The notes beneath the pieces are model-generated. The model did no database searches. It saw nothing but the letters and a program-made list of their open reading frames with translations, and was not told where the DNA came from. The position numbers and the translations under genes were made by a program. Shown here piece by piece: positions 17,800 through 26,484 of a stretch of 62,046 nucleotides of DNA (positions are counted from its first letter, which is position 1; each line of letters opens with the position of its first letter). Source of the DNA: Planctomycetota bacterium (lineage in GTDB: Bacteria; Planctomycetota; Phycisphaerae; Phycisphaerales; UBA1924); assembly GCA_023432465.1 (NCBI GenBank), contig JAEYUO010000131.1, positions 1 to 62,046 on the forward strand, written 5' to 3'.

Positions 17800-18103
17800 G
17801 ACTGGGCCTCCATGCTTCCTACCGCACCCGGCCCGCCGCGCCGCACACTTTGGTCTTCTCTGGTCCTCCCCCGTCCTACGGCGGAGCACCCTGGGATGAC
17901 CGGCTTCCCCCTCCTCTGCCCCTGCCATTCTTGCCACCCTCTAGATCGGCAGATGGGCACGCTCCTGATCGGACGCTGGAGGGCCAGCCGGTGTTTCCCA
18001 GCCCCTACAGCCCGCAGATCCGTGTCAGCGTATTGCCGCCGACCGTCCCGCCCCGGCCAGGATGGGCCGATTCCACCACTCCCCCGCAAGGAGTGGCTGG
18101 ACG
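17800..18103. other. Divergent spacer
   Basis: The gap separates the divergent starts of the propeller protein and the DUF5658-like protein and must hold both promoters. I recognise no clear promoter boxes, RNA gene or repeat in it. Confidence 0.4.
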
Positions 18104-18577
18104 ATGCACAGTGCGCCAACCCCCTGTTTGTCCTCCGCCGTGTCCGCCGTCGCCGGCCCTCTGCCCACGCGGCAGAAGGCTCCGCCGCGGACGCTCCTGA
18201 GGACGCGCGAGGCGCGGGTGTGCTGGCTCATCCTGGCGATCGCGGTGTTCAGCGTGGGCGATCTGGTCATGACGCTGGATCACCTGACGACGATCGGCAT
18301 GGGAGAGGCAAACCCGATCGCGCGGATGGTGATGAGCACCAACTCCCCCGCAGCGCTGATCGCGTGGAAACTCACCAGCGTCGGTGTGGCGTGCCTTGCG
18401 TTCTATGCCGGCCGAAAGAAACTCGCCGGCGAGATCGCGGCGTGGTTCTGCTGCTTCGTGCTCATCTGGCTGATGCTCCGCTGGGGCATGTACTCCGCCG
18501 AGCTGACCACCATCTGCCCACAGATGCACATGCTGCATCATGTCGAGCGAGGGCAGTGGGTCACGATGACGCCATAG
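18104..18577 (+). CDS. DUF5658-like small membrane protein
   Basis: A 157-residue protein with three hydrophobic helices: VCWLILAIAVFSVGDLVMTL, LIAWKLTSVGVACLAFYAG and AAWFCCFVLIWLMLRWGMY. Between the first two lies a short GMGEANPIARMVM loop; an E.NP motif after a GD..MTL helix is the usual DUF5658 pattern. ATG 18104 has AAGGAG 10 nt upstream. The function is unknown. A heptamer array starts immediately after its TAG. Confidence 0.7.
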   Translation: MHSAPTPCLSSAVSAVAGPLPTRQKAPPRTLLRTREARVCWLILAIAVFSVGDLVMTLDHLTTIGMGEANPIARMVMSTNSPAALIAWKLTSVGVACLAFYAGRKKLAGEIAAWFCCFVLIWLMLRWGMYSAELTTICPQMHMLHHVERGQWVTMTP

Positions 18578-18612
18578 TGGGAAGTGGGAAGTGGGAAATG
18601 GGATGTGGGAAG
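18578..18612 (+). repeat. Left heptamer array of the four-helix-bundle cassette
   Basis: Five heptamers in perfect phase: TGGGAAG, TGGGAAG, TGGGAAA, TGGGATG, TGGGAAG. The array starts at the base after the upstream stop codon. An array of the same heptamer class lies in inverted orientation at 19052-19079. Confidence 0.85.
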
Positions 18613-18674
18613 GCGGAGCGACCACCGAGCCTGGTTGGTTCCCGTGAAGCCGCCTCGCGCGGTAGACTCCGCCG

Positions 18675-19037
18675 ATGCCATTTGACCAGGACATCGTGGC
18701 CCGCACACGGAGCTTCGCGTTGCGAGTGATCCGTCTTGTGGAATCCCTACCCTCGGGACGTGCCGCGGACATCATCGGACGCCAACTGCTTCGCGCCGCG
18801 ACGTCTGTGGGCGCGAACTACCGCGCAACTCGTCGCGCCAAGTCACGAGCGGACTTCATCAACAAACTCGCGATCGTCGAAGAAGATGCGGATGAATGCG
18901 GGTACTGGCTGGACTTGCTCGGGGCCTCCGGAGTCGTCAAGACCTCCCGGCTTGCGCCGCTCTCGCAAGAGAGCCATGAACTGACCGCGATTGTCGTCGC
19001 CGCCATCAAGACCGCCAAGCGGAATCAACGCGGGTGA
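18675..19037 (+). CDS. Four-helix-bundle protein (23S rRNA intervening-sequence/S23 family)
   Basis: A 120-residue all-helical protein: VARTRSFALRVIRLVESLP, IGRQLLRAATSVGANYRATR, RAKSRADFINKLAIVEEDAD and SHELTAIVVAAIKTAKR. The NYR.ARRA.S.A.F..K..I..EEADE pattern is the signature of proteins first found inside 23S rRNA intervening sequences and related to the diversity-generating-retroelement factor bAvd. Here the gene stands alone, with no reverse transcriptase or rRNA. It sits inside inverted heptamer arrays that fill the whole gap between neighbouring genes, suggesting a mobile cassette. The biochemical role is unknown; the family binds nucleic acid in the bAvd case. Confidence 0.85.
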   Translation: MPFDQDIVARTRSFALRVIRLVESLPSGRAADIIGRQLLRAATSVGANYRATRRAKSRADFINKLAIVEEDADECGYWLDLLGASGVVKTSRLAPLSQESHELTAIVVAAIKTAKRNQRG

Positions 19038-19051
19038 GCGTCAGTTCTTCA

Positions 19052-19079
19052 CATCCCAGATCCCACATCCCGCATCCCA
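19052..19079 (-). repeat. Right heptamer array of the four-helix-bundle cassette
   Basis: Four heptamers on the plus strand, CATCCCA, GATCCCA, CATCCCG and CATCCCA; read on the minus strand these are TGGGATG, CGGGATG, TGGGATC and TGGGATG. This is the same class as the left array, inverted. It ends 6 nt before the stop codon of the convergent amidohydrolase gene. Confidence 0.85.
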
Positions 19080-19085
19080 CTTTCG

Positions 19086-20282
19086 CTACTCATCCAACGC
19101 CAGCTCGCACATCAGCTCGATGCCCGTCTCGAGCGCATCGTCGTTGAAGTCATACTCGGGCTGGTGCAGGCTCGGCCAAATGTCCTGGCCGGGCGGACGC
19201 ACACCGAGGATGAAGAAGCACGCCGGGACGTGGTGCCCGTAATACGAGAAATCCTCACCGCCCATCGTGGGCGTGGGCACCTCCCGCACGCGCGTCTCGC
19301 CGATGGTCCGCCGCGCCACCCGGAAGAACCGCTCCGTCATCGCGGGGTCGTTGAACGTGACCGGATACCCCTCCTCCCACCGGATGCGTGCCTCGCACCC
19401 CATGGCCCCGGCGATGCCGCCTGTGATCGCGTGGAAGCGTTCCCGCCCGAGCGCCCGCATCTCCGGCGTCAGCGTCCGCATCGTTCCCGCAAAGTGCACG
19501 CTCCGCGGAATGACGTTGCGTGCCACGCCGCCATTCACCACCGCCACGGTAACCACGATGCACTCCGTCGGCGCGGCGTTGCGCGAAGCGATCGACTGCA
19601 GCGCGGTGATGATCTGTGCCGTTGTCACCACCGCATCTCGCGACAGGTGCGGATACGCCGCGTGCGACTGCGTGCCGACGATCTCGACCTCGAAGTTGTC
19701 CGTCGCTGCCAGCAGCGGGCCCGCTCGCGAGCCGACATCGCCCAGAACATACTGCGGCCAGCCGTGCAAGCCGAAGATGCGATCGACCCGCGGCCCTAGC
19801 CGCGATCCGTCGAGCGCGCCATCCTCGCACATGCGCTTCCCGCCCGCGCCCCCCTCCTCCGCGGGCTGAAAGATCAGTGTCACGGGGTTGGGGCGATGCG
19901 CGAGCCTCATGAGCACGCCCGCCACACCCAGCAGGTTGGCCGTGTGCCCGTCGTGGCCACAAGCGTGCATGACGCCCGGAGTCTTCGACGTATATGGCAC
20001 GCCGGTGTTCTCCACGATCGGCAGCGCATCCATGTCCGCCCGGAGCGCAACCGCCCCCCGCGCGTTCCCCTCGGGCGTCGTCGCGGGGATGTGCGCCAGC
20101 ACGCCCGTCCCGCCGGCCAGACCGCCGATGTGCGCAACACCCAGATGGCTCAGCTCGGCGCACACCACGCCGCTGGTGCGCCGCTCCTGATACGCAAGCT
20201 CAGGGTGCGCGTGCAGATCGCGGCGAATGATGGTGACGGATGGGAGAACCGAGCGGACAGCATCACGAAGGGAAACGGGCAT
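19086..20282 (-). CDS. M20-family amidohydrolase/peptidase
   Basis: A 398-residue metal-dependent hydrolase of the M20D (hippurate/IAA-amino-acid hydrolase-like) family. Motifs: RRDLHAHPELAYQE, ALRADMDALPIVE, GVMHACGHDGHTANLLG (metal-binding Cys and His), LIFQPAEEGGAGGKRMCEDG (catalytic Glu pair) and TMGGEDFSYY near the end. ATG 20282 gives the usual N-terminus MPVSLRDAVRSVLPSV. The true substrate, an N-acyl amino acid or similar, cannot be read from sequence. It is downstream of, but not obviously linked to, the secretion operon. Confidence 0.9.
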   Translation of the reverse strand: MPVSLRDAVRSVLPSVTIIRRDLHAHPELAYQERRTSGVVCAELSHLGVAHIGGLAGGTGVLAHIPATTPEGNARGAVALRADMDALPIVENTGVPYTSKTPGVMHACGHDGHTANLLGVAGVLMRLAHRPNPVTLIFQPAEEGGAGGKRMCEDGALDGSRLGPRVDRIFGLHGWPQYVLGDVGSRAGPLLAATDNFEVEIVGTQSHAAYPHLSRDAVVTTAQIITALQSIASRNAAPTECIVVTVAVVNGGVARNVIPRSVHFAGTMRTLTPEMRALGRERFHAITGGIAGAMGCEARIRWEEGYPVTFNDPAMTERFFRVARRTIGETRVREVPTPTMGGEDFSYYGHHVPACFFILGVRPPGQDIWPSLHQPEYDFNDDALETGIELMCELALDE

Positions 20283-20355
20283 GCCCCAAGGGTACCCCGA
20301 GTGCCGCCGCCGGATATGCGCCGGTGATGCGCCGGGCGCTCTGCCACCGCCGGAC

Positions 20356-21102
20356 TCACTCCGGAATCGGTTCGGCGATCGGCGCGGTATCCACGCCCTG
20401 CACGGGCTGGCCCGCGGGGCGATCGTCGGTCGGCTTCCGCAGGAACGCATCCTCGCCGCGGCGAGTCTGCCCCGCGCGCAGCTCCTCCGTCAGCCGCGCT
20501 CGCTCGCGCTGCAGCCTGTCCAGCCACCAGGGGTCGGTTTCCTGAAGCAGCGCGCGCTGCACGCGGCGCGCCGTCACTTCATTCCCTCGCGCAAGCAACT
20601 GATCAACCAGGATCGATCGCCGGAGCGCGGGCTGGAAGTTCTCATCCCGCTTGAGCGATTCCTCGTACCAGCGCCCCGCCTCCTCCAGGTAGTTAAGCCC
20701 CTCCCACAGCGCTCCAAGGTTGTAGTGCGGCACGGGGTCCTTCGGCGAGATCTCCGCGGCGATCATGAACGCCTCGGCCGCCTTCATGTTGTCGCCGCGC
20801 TTCATCAGCAGGCGGCCCATGTTGTTCCACGCCGCGGGCGTCTCGCGATACATCCTGACCGCTTCAAGATACTTGGCTTCGGCATCGTCGTCGTAGCCCC
20901 TGTACTCAAGCCGCTGCGCCGCGCGGACAAGGTCCATCGCCTTGCCCCGATCAATCGCCTCCTGCGCAAAGTCCGGCGCGACAGGCGGGTTGTAGTTCCG
21001 GCAGCCCATGAGCGCTGCGCACATCGACAGACCCGCCGCGCCCAGCACGACCGACCGCCGCCACCCGCCACACTCACTCCGAATCGCGCGATCGGTCGTC
21101 AT
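20356..21102 (-). CDS. TPR lipoprotein at the end of the secretion operon
   Basis: A 248-residue protein with an N-terminal lipoprotein signal (VVLGAAGLSMCAALMGC, lipobox LMGC) and at least three TPR-like units (AEAKYLEAVRMYRETPAAW, KAAEAFMIAAEISPKDPVPH, EAGRWYEESLKRDENFQPAL). A proline-rich tail follows. It overlaps the preceding operon gene by 4 nt. By position it could be a pilotin-like or scaffold lipoprotein for the secretion machine; that is inferred from context. Confidence 0.75.
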   Translation of the reverse strand: MTTDRAIRSECGGWRRSVVLGAAGLSMCAALMGCRNYNPPVAPDFAQEAIDRGKAMDLVRAAQRLEYRGYDDDAEAKYLEAVRMYRETPAAWNNMGRLLMKRGDNMKAAEAFMIAAEISPKDPVPHYNLGALWEGLNYLEEAGRWYEESLKRDENFQPALRRSILVDQLLARGNEVTARRVQRALLQETDPWWLDRLQRERARLTEELRAGQTRRGEDAFLRKPTDDRPAGQPVQGVDTAPIAEPIPE

Positions 21103-21719
21103 TTCCTCGACTCCCAGCGGACAAACTCGATGTCCATACTCCAGCCGCCCCCGGTGCCCGCGGCGGGCGATGCGTCCGGCCGCAGCGTGATCAGCGAGAT
21201 CTCAACGCCGCGTGTCTCGCTGGACGACTGCACCCCGACCAGCCACTGCATCAGCGCCTTGGGGTCCTGCCCGGTCACCTTCGCCGTGTACTTCTTCTGC
21301 GCCACCCCCGGCACCGCAAGCCCCGTGACCTCGGTCTCCGGAATGACCAGCGCCTTGCCCGAGGCATCGGCCTTCACGCCCGCCGCCGTCGCCAGGTCCT
21401 CGATCGCCTTGCCCACACGCGGATCCGCCGCAAGCCCGCGCGATGCCTGCACCTCACGCAGAGCCTCCACCTTCGCCGCGACCGTCATCACCTGTCGCGC
21501 CTCGCGCCTCGCGTCTTCAACCTTGCGCAGCGTCGCTGTCCGCGCCATCCATCCCGACCCGGTATACACCATCGCCGCCAGAAGCAGGATCACCCCCAGG
21601 ATCACCAACCCACGCGGCTGATTGCCGCGCTCCGCCGTCGCGGCGGCCATCGCAAGCTCCAGCCTCGCCTGATCCTCCTCCGCGCCCGGCGCCACGCCTG
21701 TCTGCTGTTCGCCGTTCAT
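21099..21719 (-). CDS. Type II secretion GspM/PilO-like inner-membrane protein
   Basis: A 206-residue bitopic protein: a short cytoplasmic N-terminus, one membrane helix (LVILGVILLLAAMVYTGSGW), a coiled coil (LRKVEDARREARQVMTVAAK) and a C-terminal ferredoxin-like domain (KYTAKVTGQDPKALMQWLVG). This is the GspM/PilO arrangement, which pairs with GspL/PilN. It overlaps both neighbours by 4 nt (ATGA). Similarity at residue level is weak; the assignment rests on topology and operon position. Confidence 0.65.
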   Translation of the reverse strand: MNGEQQTGVAPGAEEDQARLELAMAAATAERGNQPRGLVILGVILLLAAMVYTGSGWMARTATLRKVEDARREARQVMTVAAKVEALREVQASRGLAADPRVGKAIEDLATAAGVKADASGKALVIPETEVTGLAVPGVAQKKYTAKVTGQDPKALMQWLVGVQSSSETRGVEISLITLRPDASPAAGTGGGWSMDIEFVRWESRK

Positions 21720-23479
21720 GGCCTCACCCCCTGCGAAGGCTCGGTCGGCCAGGTGCCCGTCAGCATGTACAGCCGCTCATTGCCGATCAGCGGCGGGGTC
21801 GAGCCGCGCCAAGGGATCTCGCCCTCGCTGGCGGTCAGCCGCTCCTGCACCGCCGGGCCGGTCTCGGCATCCGGCACGACCAGTCGCACCGATCCCACCG
21901 CGGCGTTGATCGTCATTTCCTTGATTCGAGTCTCCGCCGAGCCCTCGATCGCCCTCAGCACACGCGACATCTCCTGGAGGATCGGGCGCTGCGGCTTGAG
22001 AGCCTTGTTCAACTGCTCCAGCTCGTTGATCTTCCCGGTCAGGATGCCGATCGGATCCTGGTGCTTGCTCACGTTGGGAACGATCGTCTCCATCGCCTTG
22101 AGCGTCTCATCGCGGCGCTTCTGCGCCTCCAGGATCTCGTCCTGGCCGCCCCCGGCCGCGCGATGAAGCTGCCACCCCGTCGCCGCAACCAGCAATGCCG
22201 CGGCAAACAGACCCACCGCCATCGAGCGGTACATGCGCTTGTCCGCGCGCCCCGGCCGCGCGCTCAGGCCCAGCAGTTCCCGCCGCGGATCATCACCCTC
22301 CGCCGCCGCCCGTGCGCCCGCAGCCTGCGCCCCCAGCGGACCAACCCCCGCCAGCCGCGCCAGCGTCGCGCCGATCGGGTCCTCGTGCGCGGCGGCATCA
22401 ATCTGCGCCCCGCCCCACGCCCGCCCGAGCCCCTCGGCCAGCGATGCCGGTGTCGGCCCGCCCAGCCACTGCGCGTGGCCGTTGCCGGGATCGGGCAGCG
22501 TGACCGGACCGAAGCACAGCACGCGCTCGGGCACGCGCCCAAGCTGTGCGCTCCACGCCAGCCAGTCCATCACGATCCGTCCCACCTCCGCGCCCGTGCA
22601 CTCAAGGCCGGAGATCTCATCGGGCTCGTCGTCCATCCCCTCGCCCGGCTTCGCAAGAGCCTGTTCCGCGCTGCCCGCGCCCGCCGAACGCTCCTCGCGC
22701 CGCACCACCTGCCGCAGCCGCACCTGTCCCGCGGCCAGAAGCTCGCCGCCGGCGGACCACGCCCACACCAGCTTGCCCGCCGGATCCGTCATCACCACCG
22801 CCGCGAGCGGCGCGCGGACCGCCGCGGATTCTTCCTGCTGCGCGCCGGGGTCCCATGTCGCCGCCAGCGCGTGCCAGATGCTCTCGACCGAGATCACGTC
22901 GATCCCCCGCCCGTCAAGCTCATCGAGGAACACACGCACCGGCGCATCACGCATCGCAAGCACAGCGAATCGTTCCTTCGCGCCCGCGGCATCTCCGCCA
23001 CGACCCCGCAAAGAAAGCCGCAGGCCCTTGCTCGGCTCTTCCTCCGCCACCGCCAGCGCCTGCACCGAGACGTCCGAATCGAGCCCGCCCCCGCCCTCCG
23101 TGCCGGACGCGATGCCCGCGGCGATCAATCGCCCCGCGCTCCCGCCCGCGCCCTCGCTCCCGCTCAGCACGGACTGCTGAATCGTCGCGCTCACAACTCC
23201 GGGCGCGGGGTTGTGCGCGCTCAGCCACGTGCAGATGCCCCCCTCGCCGTCGAGGCACACCAGGTCCAGTCTTGATGTCCCCAGGCCTTTGAGCGTGTCG
23301 GCGACCCACTTCGCGGCCGACCGCACGGCCGAAACCGCCGCCGCGCCATCCGAACCGCCCCCGCCCGAACCGATCTCCCCCGCAACGGGCGCGGTCCACG
23401 AGCGATCAAACGCGGCGCCGACAAGGCGCACACGCTTCAGCCTGGACCCGCCGGGCCCGCGCTCCAGATAGCACACCAT
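21716..23479 (-). CDS. Type II secretion GspL-like (PilM/PilN-type) protein
   Basis: About 587 residues. A large cytoplasmic region with an actin-like pattern (RLDLVCLDGEGGICTWL, AAVVMTDPAGKLVWAW) leads to one membrane helix (MYRSMAVGLFAAALLVAATG). A periplasmic coiled coil (DEILEAQKRRDETLKAMETI) and small C-terminal domain follow. This is the GspL layout, which recruits the GspE ATPase to the platform. I chose ATG 23479; a TTG at 23488 is possible. The unusually long glycine-rich cytoplasmic part hinders motif recognition. Confidence 0.65.
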   Translation of the reverse strand: MVCYLERGPGGSRLKRVRLVGAAFDRSWTAPVAGEIGSGGGGSDGAAAVSAVRSAAKWVADTLKGLGTSRLDLVCLDGEGGICTWLSAHNPAPGVVSATIQQSVLSGSEGAGGSAGRLIAAGIASGTEGGGGLDSDVSVQALAVAEEEPSKGLRLSLRGRGGDAAGAKERFAVLAMRDAPVRVFLDELDGRGIDVISVESIWHALAATWDPGAQQEESAAVRAPLAAVVMTDPAGKLVWAWSAGGELLAAGQVRLRQVVRREERSAGAGSAEQALAKPGEGMDDEPDEISGLECTGAEVGRIVMDWLAWSAQLGRVPERVLCFGPVTLPDPGNGHAQWLGGPTPASLAEGLGRAWGGAQIDAAAHEDPIGATLARLAGVGPLGAQAAGARAAAEGDDPRRELLGLSARPGRADKRMYRSMAVGLFAAALLVAATGWQLHRAAGGGQDEILEAQKRRDETLKAMETIVPNVSKHQDPIGILTGKINELEQLNKALKPQRPILQEMSRVLRAIEGSAETRIKEMTINAAVGSVRLVVPDAETGPAVQERLTASEGEIPWRGSTPPLIGNERLYMLTGTWPTEPSQGVRP

Positions 23480-23484
23480 TCCAC

Positions 23485-24444
23485 TCAACGCTCACCCCTT
23501 GCCGCCCCGTTCATCTCTTCTTCAATCACTCGCAGCACATCCGGATCGTCAGGGTTCAGGCCCAGCGCGCGGATCGCCTCGCGCCGTTCATCGAGTGTGG
23601 CCTCGGGTTCAAACCCCAGCTCCGAGATCACCTTGATCTTCTCCTCATCCGTCGCCAGAGGGTTGGTCATCGTGACAAACGCCTGCTGACGCTGCTCGGG
23701 GGAGAGCTGCATCACCCGCGCCACCAGCCTGCCCGGAGCGTTGGGCCCCCCGCTCTTGGCCTTGCCGTGCGCCAACTCGGCCGCGGCCAGCGCTGCCGCC
23801 GCTGAACCCGCGGGCGGTGTCTGCGCCGGAGGTTGCACCGCCCCCGGCCGCGCTGCCGCCCCTGTCCGCGGCGGCGCGAGCATCGAGCCCGCGACGCTCT
23901 GTGCACGGTCGATGCGCCGCTGCAGACTGTTCTCTTCGATCACGATGTGGTCGTCGTACACCTCCAGCAGCTTCACACCGTCAAGCTCCGAGCCCTGACG
24001 GATGAACTTCTGGGTCTGGTCGATGCGGACAAGCGCACGGCTGGCCCGCGGCGTGACCGCGGACCCCAGATACACCCAGTTCGCGGTTGTCGCCGCGGGG
24101 GTCGGCCGTGTCCCGTTTGCCGTTGCCGGCGTGCGGGGCCCATCGTCCGGAACTTCAACGATCGGCTGTTCTTCCACCTTCGGCGGCTCAGGCTCCGCGG
24201 CCTTGGGCAGCAGCCCGGCCAGAATGTCCCCGATGCTCTGCGCCTCGGCCAGACTCATGCCCGCGCTCCCGGCATCCGCGACCTGCACCGGCTTGCCTCC
24301 GGTGCCATCCCAGTTCGCCTCCGAGGGCCGCCAAGCCGCGGCGATCGGGAGGACGAACATCCCCGCCGCGCCCGCGACCAGCACCAGCGTCGCCGCCTGC
24401 CAGGCCATGGCCTTCCGCCTCGTCTTTGTGCGATGACTCGACAT
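23485..24444 (-). CDS. Type II secretion GspC-like protein
   Basis: The 319-residue product starts with a positively charged tip and one membrane helix (QAATLVLVAGAAGMFVLPI). A proline-rich periplasmic linker follows, then a domain WVYLGSAVTPRASRALVRID to VYDDHIVIEENSLQRRID that matches the GspC/PilP homology region, which binds the secretin. The C-terminal part is alanine-rich then charged helical (LSPEQRQQAFVTMTNP), unlike GspC proteins with a PDZ domain. ATG 24444 has AAGGA 7 nt upstream and begins 10 nt after the gspK stop. Confidence 0.65.
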   Translation of the reverse strand: MSSHRTKTRRKAMAWQAATLVLVAGAAGMFVLPIAAAWRPSEANWDGTGGKPVQVADAGSAGMSLAEAQSIGDILAGLLPKAAEPEPPKVEEQPIVEVPDDGPRTPATANGTRPTPAATTANWVYLGSAVTPRASRALVRIDQTQKFIRQGSELDGVKLLEVYDDHIVIEENSLQRRIDRAQSVAGSMLAPPRTGAAARPGAVQPPAQTPPAGSAAAALAAAELAHGKAKSGGPNAPGRLVARVMQLSPEQRQQAFVTMTNPLATDEEKIKVISELGFEPEATLDERREAIRALGLNPDDPDVLRVIEEEMNGAARGER

Positions 24445-24454
24445 ACTCAATCCT

Positions 24455-25327
24455 TCACGGTCCCCGACGGGTTCCAGCATATGCCCCCGAAACCGGTTGT
24501 CCCGTCTCCTCATCCTCCACCGGCAAATCCTGCCATGTGAGGAACATGCCAGGCTGGCTGAAGGACTCTGATCGGGCTTCCGGACGCCACTCCATCAATC
24601 CCCCGCTTCGGGAAAGCAGGACTCCCCCTGCATCGGTGATCTCCGCAACGACATGCCACAACGTCGGACCCTCGACCAGCATCGCCAGCATCAGGTCCCG
24701 CTCCTCATCGCGGATCCCGATGTCGGTCAACGCCCGGGGGAGTTCTTCGCGGCTGAGCAGCCCCGCGTTGCGCCGACTCAGGATCGCCTCGACCGCGCGG
24801 GCCTGACGATCCGGATCGGGGATCACCGCGGCCACCAGCGCGTTGATGACAATCGCCGGGGCCGCCTTCAGGCTGATCTCCGCCGGGCCGACGTTGCGCA
24901 TCGCACCGTCGGTGAGCTCCGGGGGGAACTGCTCCAGAAACTCCCGCATCAACATCACGATCTCGCGCCGTTCGCCGCGGAGGTTCGTCTCGTCGAGCAT
25001 CGCCGCGCCCTGGCCGTCCTCGAACCGCACGGCGATCGACTCACCACCCGGGAGGTTCAGCCTGAACGCCACACCGGACTCGCTGATCGACTGGCGACCG
25101 CGGACGCGCGTGGTGGCCAGCCAGCGGCCGACGCACTCCTGAATGCCCGCCGCGCGGTGATGCCCGGTGTAGGCCTGGATCTGTCGCTGCACCGTCCGCT
25201 GCGAGACGGTCCGCCGCTCCAGCAGAAGCACCAGAGAGAGCGACGCGATGAACGTGAGCAGCACCACAAGCGGGAGCGCAAAGCCCCGTCGCGACCGCCC
25301 CGGAGTTGTTCGCCGTGTCTGCATCAC
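24455..25327 (-). CDS. gspK: Type II secretion minor pseudopilin GspK-like
   Basis: A 290-residue protein. The short basic leader RRGFALPLVVLLTFIASLSL includes a prepilin-peptidase site (RG-FALPL) and hydrophobic helix. The large globular domain resembles GspK, with FEDGQGAAMLDETNLRGERR and the helical NALVAAVIPDPDRQARAVEA segment (GspK typically has a domain inserted in the pilin fold). It overlaps the upstream gene by 4 nt. In known systems GspK caps the pseudopilus tip with GspI and GspJ. Confidence 0.8.
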   Translation of the reverse strand: MMQTRRTTPGRSRRGFALPLVVLLTFIASLSLVLLLERRTVSQRTVQRQIQAYTGHHRAAGIQECVGRWLATTRVRGRQSISESGVAFRLNLPGGESIAVRFEDGQGAAMLDETNLRGERREIVMLMREFLEQFPPELTDGAMRNVGPAEISLKAAPAIVINALVAAVIPDPDRQARAVEAILSRRNAGLLSREELPRALTDIGIRDEERDLMLAMLVEGPTLWHVVAEITDAGGVLLSRSGGLMEWRPEARSESFSQPGMFLTWQDLPVEDEETGQPVSGAYAGTRRGP

Positions 25328-26484
25328 TTCGGCGTGTCTCCATCAGTGCGATTCCGCCCGCGGATCGCCGCGGGCCGATCCGACCGCACGGGAACGCCGC
25401 CGCGAGGATCGATCCCCGGGGGCGTACGACCCGAACCGCGACTGATCTCCGTGCCCGGCTCCGGACCCATGGTCCAGCCGACCTCGAACATCCAGTTCTC
25501 TTTCCGGCCCTCCACGGTTTCAAACGCGACCTTCACAAAGCCCGGCAACTCCTCCACCCAGGTTGCGCGGCAGCGTGTGTCGAACCGCTTGCCCCGGTAG
25601 ACCTCCCAGCGGATCCACCTCAGCCCAGTCATCAGCGGCACACGCCGCGCCGAGGCGAGCGCAAGGAGCTGTTCGGACTCGATCTCTTCGCGCGACCGCC
25701 GCGGCGCATCCTCGCGATCACCATCGGAGCCCGGCCGCGTCTCTTCCGGCGGCGGCGGGGGAAGCTCTCGCCACCACAGCGTCCATCCCTGCCCGGAGCT
25801 CTCCCGGGGCTTCCATCCCTCGAGCCCCGTATTGGGCCCAAGCGACCCGAGCGGATCAACGCCATCGGGCACAAGCTCAAACACGCCGCGAACACCCGGC
25901 GCGATCAGCGGTTCCTCTTCATCCAGCGGCTCCTCTTCGCCCTCCGCGCGATCGCTCACGCGGCGCGCCTCGGCCGCGCGGCCGCGCGCGCCCGCGAGAA
26001 GTCCTCGCTCGAAGATGCGGGAATCCGGCCTCGCCCCCAGCACCGGCGGGGACCGCAGCGCGAGCTCCATCACCTGCGCCTTCATGCGCGAGCGGCGGCC
26101 CTCGACTTCCACTTCCAGCAGCGGGCTCGTCGGATCGGGCCGGAGAATCAGCCGCGGCTCGGGCTCATCCTGCTCCAGTGGCGGGTCGGGATCATCGTTA
26201 TCAACCGCCCGCTCGAAACTTCGCAGCCGCTCCTGGATCACCTTCTCATCGCCGGGCATGGGGCTGTCGCTCATGACCATGGTCCGGAAGGCCCGTTCCA
26301 TCGCTTTGTACGTTCGGGCAATCTCATCGGCCTCGCCCATGCGGACAACCTGCCGCCGCTCGCTGCGGCGCATGACCTCGAACAGCCCAAACGCGGACAT
26401 GGCGACAATCGACGCCAGCGCAAGCGCGAGCATGAGTTCAAGCAGGGTGAACGCGCGGCGTGTCGCTCGGCGGGCGGTGGTCAT
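25324..26484 (-). CDS. gspJ: Type II secretion minor pseudopilin GspJ-like
   Basis: A 386-residue protein with an N-terminal prepilin motif (ATRRAFTLLELMLALALAS; glutamate at position +5 after cleavage). It is much longer than typical GspJ (about 200 residues). The extension is a charged region (RRSREEIESEQLLALASARR, proline/glutamate-rich inserts) and the end retains LRWIRWEVYRGKRFDTRC. It sits between gspI and gspK with 4-nt overlaps at both ends. The J assignment is by position and length order. Confidence 0.72.
   Translation of the reverse strand: MTTARRATRRAFTLLELMLALALASIVAMSAFGLFEVMRRSERRQVVRMGEADEIARTYKAMERAFRTMVMSDSPMPGDEKVIQERLRSFERAVDNDDPDPPLEQDEPEPRLILRPDPTSPLLEVEVEGRRSRMKAQVMELALRSPPVLGARPDSRIFERGLLAGARGRAAEARRVSDRAEGEEEPLDEEEPLIAPGVRGVFELVPDGVDPLGSLGPNTGLEGWKPRESSGQGWTLWWRELPPPPPEETRPGSDGDREDAPRRSREEIESEQLLALASARRVPLMTGLRWIRWEVYRGKRFDTRCRATWVEELPGFVKVAFETVEGRKENWMFEVGWTMGPEPGTEISRGSGRTPPGIDPRGGVPVRSDRPAAIRGRNRTDGDTPK

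Noticed and set aside
18578..19079. CRISPR-like interpretation of the heptamer arrays
   Set aside because: Units are 7 nt without spacers, arrays are inverted, and no cas gene is near.
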